This document shows positions 60,113 to 64,000 of a stretch of DNA of 64,000 nt, piece by piece. The translations under genes and the position numbers were made by a program. Under the pieces are notes generated by a model. That model was not told the DNA's origin, made no database searches, and saw only the letters and a program-made list of their open reading frames with translations. Numbering within the stretch: the first letter of the stretch is position 1; each line of letters starts with the position of its first letter. Source of the DNA: Saccharibacillus deserti (GTDB lineage: Bacteria; Bacillota; Bacilli; Paenibacillales; Paenibacillaceae); the NCBI RefSeq assembly GCF_013618475.1, contig NZ_JABJVN010000001.1, positions 682,001 to 746,000 on the forward strand, in the 5' to 3' direction.

Positions 60113-60784
60113 ATGACCAACGCGAAAGTCAGACATATCCTGGACACGATAGCCGGACTGTATCCGGATGCGCACTGCGAACTCGAACACGGGAACGCGT
60201 TCGAGCTGACGATCGCGGTACTGCTGTCGGCCCAATGCACGGATGCCACGGTGAATAAAGTGACCCGGGATCTGTTCCAAAAGTATCATACGCCGGCAGA
60301 CTATCTTTCGGTCCCGCGCGAGGAACTGGAACAGGATATTCGCCGGATCGGGTTGTACCGCAACAAAGCCAAGCATATTCAAAGTCTTTGCGGGCTGCTG
60401 ATCGAGCAGTACGGAGGAGAAATTCCGAGCGTGCACGACGAGCTGGTCAAGCTGCCCGGCGTAGGGCGCAAGACCGCAAACGTCGTGGTCTCCAACGCTT
60501 TTGGGGTCCCGGCTATTGCGGTCGACACCCATGTCGAGCGGGTATCCAAACGTCTCGGGCTTGCGGCGCCGGAAGATTCCGTACTGGAAGTCGAAAAGAA
60601 GCTGATGAAAAAAGTGCCGAAAGACGAATGGACGCTCACGCACCATCGCCTGATTTTTTTCGGTCGGTATCACTGCAAGGCCCAATCTCCGAACTGCCAG
60701 GTCTGTCCGCTGCTCGACGTCTGCAAAGAAGGCAAAAAGCGCATGAAGACGTCGACGGTGCGCAGAACCCGCCAATCGGGATAA
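60113..60784 (+). CDS. nth: Endonuclease III (Nth)
   Basis: This base-excision DNA glycosylase/AP lyase acts on oxidised pyrimidines. The 223-residue product has the helix-hairpin-helix LPGVGRKTANVVVSNAFG with the catalytic Lys, the catalytic Asp in VDTHVERVSKRLG, and an iron-sulphur cluster pattern C-x6-C-x2-C-x5-C at CKAQSPNCQVCPLLDVC. It starts at ATG 60113. It is near dnaD in B. subtilis; here the two are separated by about 23 kb of inserted genes. Confidence 0.96.
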   Translation: MTNAKVRHILDTIAGLYPDAHCELEHGNAFELTIAVLLSAQCTDATVNKVTRDLFQKYHTPADYLSVPREELEQDIRRIGLYRNKAKHIQSLCGLLIEQYGGEIPSVHDELVKLPGVGRKTANVVVSNAFGVPAIAVDTHVERVSKRLGLAAPEDSVLEVEKKLMKKVPKDEWTLTHHRLIFFGRYHCKAQSPNCQVCPLLDVCKEGKKRMKTSTVRRTRQSG

Positions 60785-60835
60785 GGCGGTTTCGGAAAAG
60801 AGATCGACAAATTACACAAAAAGAGGATGGACAGC

Positions 60836-61123
60836 ATGGAAAATATGGAAAACATGATGACAAACATGAAATGCGTAACGGTGTACACGAACGAGTTCGA
60901 GAAATTCTCGGATATCTTCGAACAGATTCTGGTCAGCGACATTCCGGAAAATGAAGATACGGAAATCGAAGGCGTAACGGTAGGCTGCGTCAACGAAATT
61001 CCGGAAGAATACATCGAGCAAATGCGCGTTAAACCGGAAGTGGTCGTCATGCGCGACAAAAAGCGCGACATCACCATTTTGCAGCACGGCAAAATTTTCG
61101 AAATTTTCATTCCATCCGTCTAA
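60836..61123 (+). CDS. Uncharacterised 95-residue protein
   Basis: The ATG at 60836 lies nine bases behind AAGAGG; an in-frame ATG at 60827 sits too close to it. The protein is acidic, without membrane segment or signal, and contains CVTVYTNEFEKFSDIFEQIL, EDTEIEGVTVGCVNEIPEEY and DITILQHGKIFEIFIPSV. It looks like a compact alpha/beta domain. I believe similar small proteins occur next to nth in related species, but I assign no function. It lies between nth and the dynamin-like gene. Confidence 0.75.
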   Translation: MENMENMMTNMKCVTVYTNEFEKFSDIFEQILVSDIPENEDTEIEGVTVGCVNEIPEEYIEQMRVKPEVVVMRDKKRDITILQHGKIFEIFIPSV

Positions 61124-61168
61124 GATCGGTGTAACGAAGCTGAAACGGAATTGAACCTGGAGGGGCAT

Positions 61169-64000
61169 ATGGCGGAAACGACAATGAAATCCGGGGATCT
61201 GCAACAAACATTGGAGCGGCTGCGTGCCGCTCTAATTTTGTATGAAGATTCCACAGCGGCGGCTAAAATCGGCCAACTGCAGCGAAAATGGAGCGAGCGT
61301 GAATTGACGCTCGCTTTTCTGGGCCATTTCTCGGCCGGCAAGTCCAGTCTGATCAATGCGCTGTGCGGAGGGCCCCTGCTGCCCTCGGGGCCGCTTCCGA
61401 CGACCGCGAATGCGGCTATCATCCGAAACGGGGAACGGCGCGCGGAAATTACGCTGCATCCGTCGGAGGAAGCGGCCGGACGGCAGGAACCTACTGCTGC
61501 TGTCGGCAAAGACGGGCTCAAGCTCGTACTTCCGCCCGAAGATATGGAAGAAGCGCTCGAACGCTACTGCAAAGACGGAGAAGCTTATGCGACGGTCGAA
61601 ATTTGGGGCGATATTCCGCTGCTTCAGGGCGGAGGGGCTTTCCTGGATACGCCCGGCGTCGACTCCACGGATGCGGGACATGCTTCGGCTACGGATGCGG
61701 CCCTGCATCTGGCGGATGTCGTTTTTTACGTGATGGACTACAACCATGTCCAGTCCGAGACCAATCTGACCTTTGCCAAAAGTCTGTCGGATCTGGGCAA
61801 GCCGCTGATTCTGATCGTGAATCAGGTCGACAAGCACCGCAGCGAAGAACTGTCGTTCTCCCATTATCGGGAAACGGTGGAGCGGACTTTCGCCGATTGG
61901 CAGATCGGGGCGGCGGGCGTCCTGTATTTGTCCGTCAAACATCCGGATCATCCGCTCAGCGGATGGAACCGGCTGCAGGACTTGATCGGAGAACTGTTGG
62001 CCGATCGCGAGGCGCTGCTCGAACGCGGCGTACGGCTTGCGGCCCAGGATTTGATCGACCGGCACCTGCTGAGCGAACGGGAGATACGACCGGATGAAGC
62101 GGTGCGGCTGAGTGCCGAGGAAGAAGCCGGCGAAGCGGAAGCGGAAGCCAGACTGCAAGCGCTTCAATCGGAGCACAGCGAAATCGCAAACCGCGGAGCT
62201 TCCGCACGCGAGCAGCTGATGACGGATCTTGGCCGTACGCTCGACAATGCGCCGATCATGCCGGCGTCTCTGCGCGATCTGGTGCAGGCCTATCTGGAAG
62301 CTTCCGTGCCCGGATTCCGTGCCGGAGGGCTGTTCGGTGCGAAGAAACGGGCGGAGAAGGAACGCGACGAAAGGCTCGAGAGCGTAACCGCCGATTTTGC
62401 CGAACGGGTAGAAGCGGGGCTGGATGTGCATGTCCGCGAAAGACTGCGGGCATTCGGACGGGATCTCGGCGTGTGGGATGCCGATCGCGAGAAAGAGCTC
62501 GAACGGGCGCTGCCGCGCGTCGAGTCGGTCTGGATTACCGGCCTCCTCAAAGACGGCGCACGTATCTCGCCGGAATACGTCATGAATTTCTCCGGCGAAA
62601 TGCGCAGCGATACGCTGAGCCGGTTCCGCAGAGCGGCGCAGGATTTTGCGGACCAACTGCTGGAAAGACGCATGCCGCAGGATGAGGAGAAGCTGGCGGA
62701 ACTGGAGAAGCGGATGGCTTCCGCATCGGCGCTGGCGGACAAAGCGCGTCTTCGCCGCGAAGTGCGCGAAGCGCTGGATCATCGCGAAGACGAGCTGACG
62801 CAGATGCTTGGAAACCGCGAGGATCTGCCGGTTCGTCAGCTGTTGAAAATAGAAAACCTGCCGGAATCGGGCGGCAGCGAAAATGAAATGTCTACGGCTG
62901 CGCCGGACGAAGAAAGCGGAATGCTGTCCGGAGGAATAGGCGCGGGCAATCCGGCCGGGATCGAACGGGCCGCGGACGGCGGGGAATCGGCGAAGCGGGG
63001 CGGACGCGAAGTTTCGCCGACTTCCGTATCCGTCCATTCGGCATCCGAGACGTCGGGACGCTTGGGGATTCTGCATGCGGCGGCGGATCGTCTGCATGAG
63101 GCTTCAAGTCTGCTCGAACCGCTGTCCGCGTTCGGTTCGTCCCTGCGTACGATGCGCGAACGCGAGTCTTCGCTGCGCGGAGGACGCTTCACGCTTGCGC
63201 TGTTCGGAGCGTTCAGCGCCGGCAAATCTTCTTTTGCCAATGCGCTGCTCGGAGACCGGTATCTGCCGGTCTCGCCGCATCCGACAACCGCCGCAATTAA
63301 CCGGATCATGGCGCCGGAGCGCGCCGAAGACCATGGGCGTGCGCTTATTGTCATGAAGACGGGGGAAGAGCTGATGGACGATCTGGCCGACGCCTGCGAG
63401 CTGCTGGGGCTGCACAATCCGTTTACGGGGCGTTGGCGGGCCGAAGTTCGGGCTTTGACGCCGGACCGGATCCATCCGTCGGGACGCGCCCATTACAGCT
63501 TCCTGCGCGCCGCGGATGCGGGATTTGATCGTGCCGAGCCTTTTCTCGGTACGCAAACGCTTGCCGGTCCGGAAGAATTCCGGATGTATGCGGCGACCGA
63601 GAGCTGGGCCTGCTTCGTCAAACGCATCGATCTGTATATCGATTCGGAGTGGACACGCCAGGGCATCGTGCTGGTAGATACGCCGGGAGCGGATTCGGTT
63701 CATGCCCGGCATACGGGTGTCACGTTCGATTATATGAAGAATGCCGACGCGCTTGTCTTCGTGACCTATTACAACCACGCGTTCTCCCGGGCGGACCGCC
63801 AATTCCTGGCGCAGCTCGGGCGTGTCAAAGGCAGCGATACTGTCGACAAGACTTTCTTCATCGTCAATGCTTCCGATCTGGCCGATTCGGAAAAAGAATG
63901 CGCCGGGGTGACGTCGCATCTGGAAGAACGTCTGCGCGGAGAAGGGGTTCTGAACCCGCGGATCTATCCGGTCTCCAGTCTTCGGGCTCTGGCAGGCAAG
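61169..64000 (+). CDS. Double dynamin-like GTPase (DynA type), 3' end outside the window
   Basis: An open frame starts at ATG 61169 (GGAGGGGC upstream) and runs to the last base, 944 codons without a stop. It has a first GTPase domain with the P-loop FLGHFSAGKSSLINAL (residues 50-65), DTPGVDSTDAG and NQVDK, a helical stalk region, a low-complexity linker of about 65 residues rich in Gly, Ser and Glu, and a second GTPase domain with LFGAFSAGKSSFANALLG (residues about 678-695) and DTPGADSV. Two dynamin units in one chain is the layout of B. subtilis DynA, which mediates membrane fusion and repair. The C-terminal part is missing here. Confidence 0.92.
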   Translation, partial: MAETTMKSGDLQQTLERLRAALILYEDSTAAAKIGQLQRKWSERELTLAFLGHFSAGKSSLINALCGGPLLPSGPLPTTANAAIIRNGERRAEITLHPSEEAAGRQEPTAAVGKDGLKLVLPPEDMEEALERYCKDGEAYATVEIWGDIPLLQGGGAFLDTPGVDSTDAGHASATDAALHLADVVFYVMDYNHVQSETNLTFAKSLSDLGKPLILIVNQVDKHRSEELSFSHYRETVERTFADWQIGAAGVLYLSVKHPDHPLSGWNRLQDLIGELLADREALLERGVRLAAQDLIDRHLLSEREIRPDEAVRLSAEEEAGEAEAEARLQALQSEHSEIANRGASAREQLMTDLGRTLDNAPIMPASLRDLVQAYLEASVPGFRAGGLFGAKKRAEKERDERLESVTADFAERVEAGLDVHVRERLRAFGRDLGVWDADREKELERALPRVESVWITGLLKDGARISPEYVMNFSGEMRSDTLSRFRRAAQDFADQLLERRMPQDEEKLAELEKRMASASALADKARLRREVREALDHREDELTQMLGNREDLPVRQLLKIENLPESGGSENEMSTAAPDEESGMLSGGIGAGNPAGIERAADGGESAKRGGREVSPTSVSVHSASETSGRLGILHAAADRLHEASSLLEPLSAFGSSLRTMRERESSLRGGRFTLALFGAFSAGKSSFANALLGDRYLPVSPHPTTAAINRIMAPERAEDHGRALIVMKTGEELMDDLADACELLGLHNPFTGRWRAEVRALTPDRIHPSGRAHYSFLRAADAGFDRAEPFLGTQTLAGPEEFRMYAATESWACFVKRIDLYIDSEWTRQGIVLVDTPGADSVHARHTGVTFDYMKNADALVFVTYYNHAFSRADRQFLAQLGRVKGSDTVDKTFFIVNASDLADSEKECAGVTSHLEERLRGEGVLNPRIYPVSSLRALAGK

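Overview
The window is one contiguous, gene-dense, fairly GC-rich stretch of a Gram-positive, low-GC-phylum (Bacillota) chromosome. Gene content, strong AGGAGG-type ribosome binding sites, frequent TTG/GTG starts, bacillithiol genes, a tRNA-Pro T-box and S-layer-homology (SLH) proteins point to the Paenibacillaceae; the GC-rich codon use would suit a genus such as Saccharibacillus or a GC-rich Paenibacillus (inference, no search was run). The backbone follows the gene order known from Bacillus subtilis (aroH-trp-hisC-tyrA ... ypiB-like ... ypjA-ypjD-dapB-mgsA-bshB1-bshA-cca-birA-panBCD-dinG ... ypmB ... asnS-dnaD ... nth), interrupted by lineage-specific blocks.

Layout. 1-7954: end of aroH, then a promoter and long leader with a terminator in front of trpD-C-F-B-A-hisC-tyrA; trpE, expected between aroH and trpD, is not here. 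8053-8168: a consensus promoter driving a very short terminated transcript without a normal gene (small-RNA or attenuator candidate). 8422-10332: small unknown protein and two immunity-type proteins (ankyrin/DUF4274 and Imm33-like). 10613-12475: ECF-type sigma factor, candidate membrane anti-sigma factor and a histidine phosphatase. 12773-25380: IDEAL-domain protein, DUF1405 protein, MazG-like protein, dapB, mgsA, bacillithiol genes bshB1/bshA, cca, birA, panBCD and dinG; qcrABC, which lies here in B. subtilis, is missing. 25406-36739: rex, mtaD, ypmB, a short FtsH-like protease with a membrane partner, a tautomerase-carboxymuconolactone decarboxylase fusion with a divergent LysR regulator, hbd-ackA, asnS and dnaD.

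37061-44379: a sugar-uptake locus with two LplB/LplC-like permeases on the minus strand, and a YesM/YesN-like two-component pair plus a lipoprotein binding protein on the plus strand. 44611-46857: a second ECF sigma factor, its anti-sigma factor and a multipass membrane protein built from three repeats. 47014-50877: proB-proA-proC on the minus strand behind a tRNA-Pro T-box. 50921-54128: LysR regulator divergent from leuCD. 54359-59978: a decayed cell-wall amidase gene, its intact paralogue, and a large SLH protein made of about nine tandem beta-rich units. 60113-64000: nth, a small conserved-looking protein and the start of a double-GTPase dynamin-like protein running off the window.

The window combines primary amino acid and vitamin biosynthesis (Trp, His/Tyr, Lys/DAP, Pro, Leu, pantothenate, biotin ligation), redox and thiol homeostasis (Rex, bacillithiol), overflow metabolism (MgsA, AckA) and envelope functions (ECF systems, amidase, SLH protein, FtsH-like protease, dynamin). 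No rRNA, tRNA, CRISPR array, integrase or insertion sequence was seen.
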